From Linyphia triangularis (Eukaryota > Arthropoda > Arachnida > Araneae > Linyphiidae): a DNA stretch of 64,000 bases. The DNA lies in assembly GCA_963978545.1 (NCBI GenBank), contig OZ021732.1, positions 50,945,214 through 51,009,213 on the forward strand, read 5' to 3'. The notes beneath the pieces are model-generated. The model saw only the letters and a program-made list of their open reading frames with translations. It was not told the DNA's origin and searched no databases. Each line of letters opens with the position of its first letter. Position 1 is the stretch's first letter. The translations under genes were made by a program, and so were the position numbers. Shown here one piece after another: positions 23,093 through 33,704 of this stretch.

Positions 23093-23385
23093 TATAACCC
23101 TTGGTTAGTCGCGCGGTTGACAAATGTCGCCTGCAATCAATTTCTCAATAGATGGCAACTCCTGATCAAAGCTTTTTTTTATAGTTTTTTTATTATTTTA
23201 AAAATATTTTTTTTTATTATTACTTCATTCTGTTCAATAAAGTTGTGTTTTTAATTAAAAGTAACCTCTTACTTTGATATTTGGTCACGAATTTAATATT
23301 ATGCACGAAAATTGGAATTTGGGGGACATTTGTCCCCCACGCGACTAACCGCGAGACGCGAGACAAAAGGCTGCGCGCCTAACCA
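23093..23385. repeat. MITE-like segment with GGTTAG ends
   Basis: The left end TTGGTTAGTCGCGCGGTTG and right end GGCTGCGCGCCTAACCAAA are inverted. An inner CGCGACTAACCGCG and the palindrome GGGGGACATTTGTCCCCC add structure. TSD not found. Confidence 0.5.
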
Positions 23386-23389
23386 AATG

Positions 23390-24190
23390 ATAATATGTAT
23401 CGTATTCAAAGTAACTGGATGAAAGGCCTCTTACCACAAACTTTTCTGACTTCTGATTCGCAAGATAAGGCAGGGGCCTTAAATAATATAATTAAAAAAA
23501 AAAAAAAAAATTAAATTATAGCATTTATATTAATTTGGGAAGAAGAGTATTTTAATAGGATTTACCTCATTAGAGTTAGTCTTATCATATAGTTATTTTA
23601 TAATACGATCAATACAATGGCGTTGATGCGTGGGTATCTTATCTTGATAAGATACTTCTATTCTTTGTTTGATTAATCTAGAGGTTCAAATTTCAATCGT
23701 AAAACAATTTTGGTGAAAAGAGTAGCATTTTTTTTTTTTTATTAAAGCAGTAAACGATGATTTAAAATAGTGCTTATATCTGTATATTTTATTGCTTCAT
23801 TTTTATAAAAGGCGTATTTTGAAAAATGCAAATTGCAATCCTTATTGACAATGACTGATAAAAAAATTGCTGATACTTCATTTCCCATTATAGCTTCGTT
23901 GCAAGGGGTAGGTTTATAACTATTTTTTAGAAATATATATATTTTGTGTCTTTAAGATGCATTAAAATATTGCGCCACTGTGTAACAAATTTTGAAGTTC
24001 TTGGCAATACTTAAAAAGTATGCAATACACAAAATATTACCTAAATTTACCAGAAAATTAAATGTCGGTATTCATTTGAATTATTCAACTAATTAGGACT
24101 AGAAATGGAAAACGACCTAAGTACCAAAAAAATTGAAAATCTTTTTTTTTACGGAAAAATTTCCTCAAGACTGCTGAACAAAGTGGAGAA
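23390..24190. other. AT-rich intron DNA, nothing recognised
   Basis: Several A or T runs; no coding sequence or family recognised. Confidence 0.4.
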
Positions 24191-24204
24191 CGCCCAAAGT
24201 GCGA

Positions 24205-24870
24205 GCCGACCAAACGGTGTAGTGGTTAGCGTCAGTGGTGTAGTGTAAAATAAAAAGGTATGGGAACGCTATGTCGCATCGTTATAAACGTATACTTTTG
24301 TTTTTTTCTGTGTGTGTGGGGGGGGGGGGAGTGAAAATTGCAACTAAGAATAAATAACTTTCTTAATTTTACTTTAATAATCTCAAAAAAGATAATGAGC
24401 TCCTCAAAATTGAAAAGAAAAACATCATGTGTGTTTAGGCTTTTTTATTTAAATATCTTTTTTAAACTATTAAATCATCTGGATTTTTTAACAATTGGCT
24501 TTGCACAACCCATTTTAACAGATTATTTGATACTTTATAAATGGATTAGAAGATCTTTTCAAACATATTATTGACACAAATTTTTAAATAGATTTTTTGC
24601 AACAATTTTTAAACAAATTATGTACAATTTATTTTAAACCGATTATTTACATGATTTCTTAAACAATTATCATTCAGAAAAATGTCCATAAGAGATCGAT
24701 TTTCGATTTTTCGAATGGCTATATGTGTGGGTTGCCGTGCCTCTTTCAAGTGTTTGCAAATTCTTGAACTTGCTTGCTCAGCTCTGAAGTTGCATATCGA
24801 AAACGGCAGCATAGTTCTCACGAAAGAACCGTTTCGTTTTCTTTCTTGACTGTGTGTTTAATGTCACGTA

Positions 24871-24915
<45 letters not shown>

Positions 24916-25155
24916 AGGTGAGGGAACGCCGTTCCGCCTTCTAAAAAGGTAAAGGATCGCCGTTCCCACGCGTTCCCGCTCCACTACACCCCTGGTTAGC
25001 GTGCTGGCTTCTAGACCGCGAGGTTGCGGGTTCGAGTCCCGTGTTAGGCATGGGTGTTTGTAAATGTATGTTGGCTTGTCTAAGGACGAAAGTTTCGGCG
25101 CATTATAGCCCTCGTGTTGCTGACGGCGCCAGATAATCTGAATACAACCAACCAA
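24205..25155 (+). mobile_element. tRNA-Asp/Glu-like SINE split by a hAT MITE
   Basis: SINE halves 24205-24232 and 24995-25155 are flanked by TSD CCCAAAGTGCGA (24193-24204 and 25156-25167). The break is inside the A box (GTGGTTAGCGT). Confidence 0.92.
24233..24994. mobile_element. hAT-like MITE nested in the SINE
   Basis: Ends CAGTGGTGTAGTG and CACTACACCCCTG with an exact 8-bp TSD GTTAGCGT (24225-24232 and 24995-25002), diagnostic of hAT. No transposase; subterminal inverted TGGGAACG/CGTTCCC; A run at 24870-24912. Confidence 0.92.
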
Positions 25156-25167
25156 CCCAAAGTGCGA

Positions 25168-26512
25168 ACTCCAGTAGCAATAGTTCAAATTCAATCTGGT
25201 TCTTAGTCATAGCTTTAAGTACCAATGTCAGTGTTTTTCATTTTTCGGCTCTCTTGAAATTTTTTCTTTTTTGGACTTAGGTCGTTTTCTAATTCTAGTC
25301 CTCAATTCTTTAGTTTTCAGACTATATCTAACAGCTTGAAATTATTGTTAATACTTGTGTACTTTTAATTAATATTCGTTAGGTAATACTGCTAAAAGTT
25401 TTAGTTTAGGTTTCAAAACAACGTGTAAAAAAGCTATTTTTTTTTAATTAAATTTTACCTAAAATTTCATTACACAAAATAATAGTTTATTACCCGATGA
25501 CCTGTATCTTTATTGTAAATAGATCTTTAAGTATGTCATCGTCTTCTATTTATTCAATACTCAAATATTTTATTGGTATCGCTGATATCATTGATTTAGT
25601 TTGTGAATACTGTACTAGCTTTTCTCCTTTACATGAAAGGGAAACTAATGATTTGGTTTAATATGTGTTGTTATTTTAAGGAATTCTCAAGTTGAGCAAA
25701 TCATTTTCAACAAAAATAACTTTATTTTCGCTTGGGATACCTTACCCAAAGATACTTACCGACGTGACGCTGTATTGAAGCAACATGACCTTTGTTACCT
25801 TTGCGCCACAAAACAACAAATAAACAGACGCGACGCTGTATTACATAATCAGTGTTACTATACTTATTTTTACTCTATTGTGTTTTACCAAATCCTTCAT
25901 AATCATGCCATTAAAAATACAATTAAATCAGTGTTAAAATGTCAAAAAGCATACTATTTCACATTATTAAAGTGATTAATATTCATTTAAAAAAATAAAA
26001 AAAATAAACTAATTTTCATTAAATATACCTCTATGTCTTCACTATATAATGCATTTAAAATATTCTGTTCTTTATGTATATAATGTTATTTTTCTAAGCT
26101 GTTAGTATTTGAACTTTTTGAAATTTGTCTTAAATATTTAATTGTTAGAATAAAAGAGTCGAATTTGAAAAATTTTAAAGGTACTTTTCTGTTAGTTGGT
26201 ACCAATTGGTACGATTATCGTCACGCCTAAATGTTTGCGCTTTTAAATTACGCGTAAAGGCGTCGCCAAGCCTAATATTTACGGTTTGCTGCAGAAATAA
26301 TAAATGATTTGAAAGTTGTTATTTTGGATGAGTTAGGTCTGCAACTTGACGGTTTTTATATGCTGCCCACAGCCAACAAAAGAGTACAATTTTAAATATA
26401 CACATTAAGTGAGAAAAATTGCAACATAAAATGCAACAAACTTAATTTTCTTAAGCAACTAAAAACCCAAGTGTAACTAAAAATATTTTTTTAAACATCA
26501 GGATTCCTTTTT
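25168..26512. other. AT-rich intron DNA, nothing recognised
   Basis: No gene, SINE or TIR pair recognised. A short GACGCTGTATT repeat occurs at about 25766 and 25841. Confidence 0.4.
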
Positions 26513-27922
26513 TGTAAAAAATATTTAGCTTTATTACAACATAATTAAAAAAACAACATATTGAAATCGCACTAGAAATTACATTAGAAGATAAGAAAAC
26601 TAAATCATATGAGAAATTACACAGATTGTTCAGAAAGTAATCTGTAAAGAAATTTTAGAGTGAAGCTTGACGTAATATTTCTCGACTTCAGGGTAGATCT
26701 TATTTTGCCATCTCTTGATTCGGCTCCGCTCCGCAGTCACTGACTGCTGACTCCATCACCAAGTTGACACATCTTTCAACTGCTTGATTGTAACACGGGA
26801 AGGCAACAAGATACCACCCAGGATTTTCACCAGAGCGAATAAAATACCAAATTTCTTCATCTGCGATCCTTGTGAGAGTGGACGGAGATTAAATGTTAAC
26901 TAGTCAATCACTTTGAAATATTCATTTGTGGGTCTGGATATCGCAACCGACACATATTTTGAGAAACTACTCGTCAACCGACATATATTTTGAAAAACTA
27001 CTCGTGTTAGATTTCAAGAGAATGGATTGTGAAATACCAGAAATGGAAGAAAGAAAAAAAACTCAGTATAGGTGAGCAACATCTTCTCGGCATATTGCTT
27101 GCTATATGAGATGGTGATTGCTCAAAAAATATGTCGGTTCGCAAAATATCTAGGCTTAATTTCCCATGCACGATAGTTGACAAGGACCTACCGAATCCTT
27201 CATTTGTACGTTAGCCCACAAGATCCTTCATTACAACTCGAATAAACCGTTAATTTCATCTTGAAAAGTTACCTGCCACTAAGTATAATTTTACATAAAG
27301 AAAAACAGCGAATTCACACAAGGCTCTCATAGCTTGTTCAAAGTAAATGTAATTTATTGTTTCAGTGATGAGCTTCACTACAATTGACCCCGTTGTTTAA
27401 AGGAATGCCTTTTTTACACATCCTGAGAATTGGTTAATCTCCATGATCGAAGACGATAGATCCCATGTACGATAACTCGGCCTCAGAAGAATTTTGAAAA
27501 CCAGGAAAAGCGATCTCTCACTGAAGACTGTTGTCATATATTTCAAGGTTCATTATTTGAACTTTCAAGTAAATGAATATTCGAAATGATTCACTGGGGC
27601 TCAGTTAACATTTCATCTCCAACCGCCCTTTGAAGTATCGCAAATGAAGAAATTCCGGGTTTTATTCACTTAGGTGAAAAACCTGGACGCCTTCCTGTGC
27701 TACACTTGGAAGATGCGTCAAATTGGTGATGGAGGCAGCAACCAGTGGAATCAAAAGATGGTAAAATAAGATCTATCCTGAAGTTGTGAAATATGCCAAG
27801 CTTCACTCAAAAATCTCAGTACAGATTAATTTCTGAACAACCCATGTAATTTCTAATGTGAACTCAATATGTTTTTTTTTTTTTTTAATTCTGTCAATAA
27901 AGCTAGATGTTTTTTACGAGTG
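26513..27922. mobile_element. Palindromic mariner-like remnant
   Basis: Left arm (about 26513-26890) and right arm (about 27560-27922) are inverted, diverged copies of each other. Inside each is a TTGTTCAGAAAGTAATCTG-like end next to TA, as in mariner TIRs. The left arm's minus strand is open over 55 codons (IADEEIWYFIRSGENPGWYL onward); the right arm copy is stop-broken. Possibly two elements head to head. Confidence 0.55.
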
Positions 27923-28228
27923 TAATATTATGTTATGACTCCTTCTCCAGAAAATATATTAATAATAGAGGTCATAAGTCTAATCAAACAAGTTGGAAGG
28001 ATCAATTCTGATTTCCCACAAATTTTCTTATTTTACCATTTTTCCTTGAAAAATGGTATTTTATGGTCTCATTGCGCTTGATGTTAGAACCAACATTTTA
28101 ACTATACTTTTACAGAATTGATCAGGTGATGGTGTATAGTTTTAATCTTGCAATATTAGAACTCGAAATGACCATTTTAACCAAAATTTTAAAATTTAAA
28201 AAAATAAGCGAATTTCATCACTTTTTTA

Positions 28229-28881
28229 GTCCGAGAGGAGACTGCAATTTTTGAACCCATCGAACATCATTCTGAATTTTTTATAGAAATTGGAGAAAAG
28301 TGAGTATATTACGAATCCACTGGTCTGCCTTGGCAAAAATGGTCGGAACTGATCAAAAATCGACTTGGAATGAGTTGAACTAAAATCCGATTGTCAAATA
28401 TGTCATAACTTGCCAAAAACAGAACAAACTTTTTCGTCTGGCAACCCACTGCATTTTGATTTTCAATGAGAAAAAGCGCAAACGATTTCTGATCTCTGGC
28501 TCGGAAAACTTGTATTTTTTAAAAGTAAGCCAAATTGGCGATATCAGTTACGTCATCCGTGATGTAATGTTTATTGTCAATTTGGCTCATTTGTGAAAGA
28601 TGCAAGTAAGCCATAGCCACACATCCGAATCGTCTGCCCTTCTTAATTGAAAATTAACGAGTGAGGGTTACCAATAAAAAAAATGCTCATTATTTGGCAA
28701 GTTATGGCGCATTTGGCAATTGGATTTAGTTCAACTTATTAAAAGTCGATTTTTGACCAGTTTCGGCCATTTTTGCCACGGCAGACCAGTGGATTCGTAA
28801 TCTGCTCACTTTTCTCCAATTTCTATAAAAAATTCAGAATGATGTTCGATGAGGTCCAAAAATTGCAGTCACCTCTCAGTC
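28229..28881. mobile_element. TA-flanked MITE with long inverted arms, copy 1
   Basis: 653 bp with ends GTCCGAGAGG and CCTCTCAGTC, flanked by TA. Arms of about 190 bp are inverted (AATGATGTTCGATGAGGTCC at the right). Non-coding. Same family as 43535-44194. Ends about 70 bp before a receptor exon. Confidence 0.9.
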
Positions 28882-28951
28882 TATATTGTAACCAAGTTTC
28901 GGGGCACTTTAGCTCTTCTGCAATGAAAAATTCCAAACCACTTTTTTGCAG

Positions 28952-29167
28952 CTGGTGACAGATCGCTACAGTCCGAGCCCAACAGTCGTGATTCGAGACC
29001 GCCTTCTGGCGTCTCTGAACGAGGATGACTATTACAGGAGAACAACGTACGGCAGCATACAGGAGGACAATAATGCATGTTGCGTGGCAGGGTCGCATTT
29101 CATGACATCCGACAGCCACGAGTATGCGCGACACAGCCTCAGCATGGACAGTGCCGTGCACGTGGAT
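28952..29167 (+). CDS. Receptor-like gene, N-terminal cytoplasmic exon
   Basis: 72 codons, phase 0 to 0, between an acceptor (ttttttgcag) and a donor GTGAGT. It encodes a polar, acidic and tyrosine-rich segment without a membrane span (starts LVTDRYSPSPTVVIRD). It is GC-rich against AT-rich flanks. A 653-bp MITE ends only about 70 bp upstream of the exon, so the acceptor region sits right beside a transposon. Confidence 0.75.
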
Positions 29168-29889
29168 GTGAGTATGAGTCTGTTTCGTGATCAATCTTTT
29201 AGTCAAGGCCGTAACCAGGATGAGGGTTTATAGGGCTCCAACCCGCCCGAAATATCTTTCATTGTATATTATATATATTAAAACATACATTAAATTAAAT
29301 TACAATATATTTAATTACTCGAACTTCTTGATAAAAACAATAGGAAATGACTGGTTGGTTTTTCACAACTTTTGCCATTTTTGTGAAGGAGGTCGTACAA
29401 GAATTCCGTTACACGCAGATGAGATGGGGAGGAAGGGGGGGGGGGGAGGTTGGCCCAATGCGATGATGCGATGGACCGTGACAAGGAGAGAAAGGGTAAG
29501 GGTAGTCACTTGTATGACGTAACAGTTATTTAAGTTTTGCGGGTATATATAATATAGTATATATATATATATATATTTTAATTTGAAGTTAAATTAAAAA
29601 AAATCATTTCGATGGATTATTTGACCACGAAACACAATAATAAAAGCTAAACTGCAATAAGTCGGACTTTATTTTATCTGATTTTATTGCAAAACTACAT
29701 TAAATATGCATTTTTAAATTTTAGAAACAGAGGGAGATGGTAAAATTAAATTAATTTTTAGGAAAATATGGGGGAAGGGTTGTTAAAAAGTCAAAATTTT
29801 GTTTGTACATCCTTTAGTGAGGTAAAAATATATTTTCAATCCTCATCCGAAATGAAACTTTAATACGGCCTAGCTTTCAATCAAATTAA
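29168..29889. other. Intron DNA with G and AT tracts
   Basis: A G run near 29437 and a TA tract near 29558. No gene recognised. Confidence 0.4.
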
Positions 29890-30116
29890 CCTTTTGCTCT
29901 CGAAAGGTGCCTCTCAGGTACCACATGATTGAATGCCGCAACTCGAAAGGTGACTCTCGCTCACCACAAGGTTTGATGTGGAAATTCGATGCAAGGCAAT
30001 TACTGTTTATTTTAGTTTCTTTGAAGCGGATCTGCAACCACGAACCAAACCAAAAATGCTGTGAAACGTCTCGAGTTGAAGGATCCTCGGCGCGAAAAGG
30101 CCTCGAGTTCAAAGGG
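29890..30116. mobile_element. TTAA MITE, diverged copy
   Basis: Starts CCTTTTGCTCTCGAAAGG after TTAA (29886-29889) and ends CTCGAGTTCAAAGGG before CTAA. Longer and more diverged than the other four copies. Confidence 0.75.
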
Positions 30117-31160
30117 CTAATAGTTACTAGCTATGACGATTTTTGTGTGAGTAGAGTAGAAATAGAAAACATATCCTTGTCTTAGTAAAATGATAATGTG
30201 AACATATTTTTGCTCGTTTTTTTCTATAATTGAATGATCCGCAGATACTAGATTTTTAATGTGAAAAACCGTTGAATGTTCTCTTGATGTTGAAACGTTT
30301 TAAGAAAAGGTTCCTACATTTGGATAATACGACCAAGTATAACAGACTTAGATTTTGGTTAGCATTTTAAGACTTAGGTACGAATTCCGGACCTTTCCGG
30401 CAAAATAATCACAAATGATTTCCCAGGTGCCTAATTTGATACTCAGTTGATATTCAAATGCTTGCATTCAGCGTCTGATTTAGAAAACCAATCACTATAG
30501 GAGTCATTCCATGTCAAATCAACACGGTTCCCAACCCGACCCCTTTAGAATTTAATAAAATTTGGTTCACTTATTAGATTCATAGAGAAAAGAAAAAATG
30601 CTAAATATTAGGTTTCAATCTCGTTTAATTTCCGAAATATAGAGTTTCAAAAATAGACCAAAATGGCAAAATTTCGTATTTCTTGCTTTACATATTTGGG
30701 TATAATTTTTTCCCTAATTATCATAAAATATTGAATTTGGTGTCAAAAGAAAGAAAAAGATTTGATCTTTCTAATGATGAATTATTTACGTGTATTTTTT
30801 TAAATTTTTATTTTAAGGTCAAACAATTTGACCTTTGACCTTGAATATCTCAAAAAAGGGTATTTTTATTTTTTTCAAAAAAATATATATTATTCTTACA
30901 TCAATTCTCTACACAAATATATTAGTCTCATTTTGGGACCGCAATGGAATGCCAAATTATAAATTTCAATCGTAACTATAGTCCCACTCTTATCCTACAA
31001 AAAAGGGTTTATATGTAAAAAACTTTTCCTTTTAAAATCTCTTTATATACATGTAATGCAAATAAAACTTTAGCCTTAATTATTAGCTAAAAATTATAAT
31101 TATTTATCTTTGATTTATTATAACTTTTTAACTTTAAGAGCAAAAACTAATTGTTTACTT

Positions 31161-31535
31161 CAGGGATGAGAGTGATCAGAGAGCAAAAAGGAGGAAATCC
31201 AAAATTCATTGAAAAAGCTCGCAGAAGAAATACACACAAATTCAACAAAAAAAGTATGCAGGATGGATGATTCAGTAATTTTAAAGATAAAATGAAATTT
31301 CTCTTACTATATAATACTTACATTTCAAATATTAGAAGTTAGTGAAGTAATCTGTGAGGAAAGGGGAGATAAGAGGGAAAATCTTTTTTTAGACATGAGG
31401 TATACTTTTTGCAGGAAAAACGGGTTTATATCAGAAAAATGTGGATCCTCAAAACAGGGACAAAGAGAATGAAAATGTTACGTAAAAAACCAAAAAGGAG
31501 GAAATCCTCCAAAGGGAGGAAAACTGTCATCCCTG
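31161..31535. mobile_element. hAT-like MITE nested in the 3.2-kb transposon
   Basis: Ends CAGGGATGAGAGTG and CTGTCATCCCTG are inverted. Flanks GTTTACTT and TTACTTAT are similar but not an exact 8-bp repeat. Internal GGAGGAAATCC motifs lie at both ends. Confidence 0.55.
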
Positions 31536-31954
31536 TTACTTATATATTGAAAAAATTACATTTTTCAGCATTGCATTAAGTATGCAAACATCGTTTGCTG
31601 TAAAAATAAAAAACATGACATGGATAATAAGAGGGCATATGTAACTTGCATATGTAATAATGAGCTTTTGAGATAATTATTTAAAAGGAATGTTGCATGC
31701 AATCAGAAACATTTGTTTATACAAATTGTTTGGAAAAAATCATATTTCGAAATTAGAAAACAGAAATACTTAAAATTTTTCTATTGATACATTATCTTTA
31801 AACTATTGTTGAAACTAATTTATCAGATGCATAAGTAACTTCCTTACATATGTAACTTCTATTAATTATTGTGACTCTTTTTCACTTGATTCATTGCATA
31901 TGTAACTATTGATTTTATAATTTCTTTTTTTGTTTGCCTTTTTTTTCGACCATG

Positions 31955-32805
31955 GAATTAGAATACATTTTGCACAGAAGTTGGTTGATAGAAATGAGTC
32001 TGAATGCATGAAATTTTTGTGTACCTGGAATAGTTAGGGCACTTAAGAATCGTTTCTGAAGGAAGATTTTTTTCTCTTTCACACTGTAAGGAAGTTACAT
32101 ATGCAAACTGCATTCCTTCAATATTGGCAGTAGCCCATTCAAATAACTGAAGAGAAGTCATTATCTGATCTTTATATGGGCGCTTCAAACTGGCACGAGC
32201 GGCTAGCCTCCAATGCCATCTAAATCTCCTTTACCATGGGCAGTGGCAAAAAATTCCTTTCTGCTTAGTTCCAAAATATTTGTTATGGAAACACAGGTTT
32301 GTAAAAAAATTTCAATTTTTGTAGTGAGAAGCTGCACCATCAGAAAAGTACAAAAGTTTGTTAGGTTTCACGTTGAATTTTTTCCGATGAATTCGATCAA
32401 ATGCCTTTGGAATAAGTGAACTGCTGTTGCGTCATAGTGGAGACAGTCAGAAACTACTACGAAATTAAAATTGTCTACGACTTAGTCAGTGCCTCTTCTA
32501 TTATAAACCACAAACGGATGTATAGTAGCTAGCGAATTATTCCAGTGGACTCCTTGAATTGCATCTTGAGGAATAAAGATTAATTTTCAGAAAAATCACA
32601 AACAACTACATATTCACCTGATTTCAGATTTTGTTTACAAGCACTAAAAAAAGACGATTGTTCCTTAGCAATGAATGAATGCCGTATAAGTTTGGTAAGT
32701 TTAACCAGAAACGAATCAATAAAGTCATCACAAGGGCTCGACAAACTTTCAAGGGTAGATCTGTCAACATTAATCCACTGCTTGTACCTAATTCTTGTAA
32801 CATGG
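31955..32805 (-). pseudogene. Broken transposase-like gene
   Basis: Across several frames the minus strand gives, in order, WINVDRSTLES, KSGEYVVVCDFSEN, FVVVSDCLHYDATAVHLFQ, LLYFSDGAASHYKN, AHGKGDLDGIGG and RASLKRPYKDQIMTSLQLF. The repeated acidic blocks and HGKG-x2-DGIGG box are those of an uncharacterised transposon-borne protein family I recall from arthropods (recollection, not checked). At least three frameshifts or stops. Position inside TIRs supports a transposase role. Confidence 0.6.
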
Positions 32806-32851
32806 TGTTAATATGGCTTGGGTGTATGGGATATATTCCCATATACTTTCC

Positions 32852-33024
32852 ACGGTATAGTGGTTAGCGTGCTAGCTTCTAGACCGCGAGGTTGCGGGTT
32901 CGAGTCCCGTGTTAGGCATGGGTGTTTGTAAATGTATGTTGGTTTGTAAAATGACGAAATGTTTCGGCGCATTATAGCCCTCGTGTTGCTGACGGCGCCA
33001 GATAATCTGAATACAACCAACCAA
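32852..33024 (+). mobile_element. tRNA-Asp/Glu-like SINE
   Basis: Full copy with TSD CCCATATACTTTCC (32838-32851 and 33025-33038), inserted upstream of the broken transposase-like gene. Confidence 0.92.
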
Positions 33025-33704
33025 CCCATATACTTTCCCCTGGCTACGCAACTGAATAAAAGAACCAAGATGAAAATCTTCACCATTTCCTTCCTTTTTA
33101 AAACTAGTCAATTTACACTCGATTCCCCGTATATTCGACTGTATTAGGATATGCGAATATGGGATTCTTTAGTTAGCACTCAAAGACGATTATTGCGAGG
33201 AATTAAGGACAAGAGTTCACATTTGAATTTATATTTTGGCATCCCATTGCGGTCCCATTATGAAACTAACGTATTTGTGTAGAGAATTAATGTAAGAATA
33301 ACATATATTTTTTTGAAAGAAATAAAAATACCCTTTTTTGAGATATTCAAGGTCAAAGGTCAAATTGCTTGACCTTAAAATGAAAACTTAAAAAAGTATC
33401 CATAAATAATACATCATTAGAAAGATCAAATCTTTATCTTTTTTTTGACACCAAAATCAGTGTTTTATGATAATTAGGGACAAAATTATAATCAAATATA
33501 TGAAGCAAGAAATGTGAAATTTTGAACTTTTGGCCAATTTTTGAAGCTCTGTATTTCAGAAACCAAACGATATTCAAACTTAATATTGGCCATTTTTTCT
33601 TTTCTCTATTAACCCAACAAGTGAGCAACATTTTATTAAATTCTGAAGAGATCGGGTTGAAAATGTCACTTTTTTGTGTTGATTTGACATTGAATGACCC
33701 ATAG

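Larger units (their letters stand above)
30501..33700 (-). mobile_element. 3.2-kb DNA transposon with ~500-bp inverted arms
   Basis: Ends GAGTCATTCCATGTCAAATC and GATTTGACATTGAATGACCC, TSD ATAG (30497-30500 and 33701-33704). Arms of about 500 bp (to about 31000 and from about 33165) are inverted, diverged copies. The interior has a broken transposase-like gene on the minus strand, a hAT MITE and a SINE. Superfamily not assigned. Confidence 0.8.

Noticed and set aside
24778..25194. 138-codon minus-strand frame with a poly-Phe run
   Set aside because: It crosses the A run of the hAT MITE and the SINE; not a gene.
28823..29206. 127-codon minus-strand frame
   Set aside because: It is the antisense of the receptor exon at 28952-29167, whose plus-strand frame has matching splice sites and phases.
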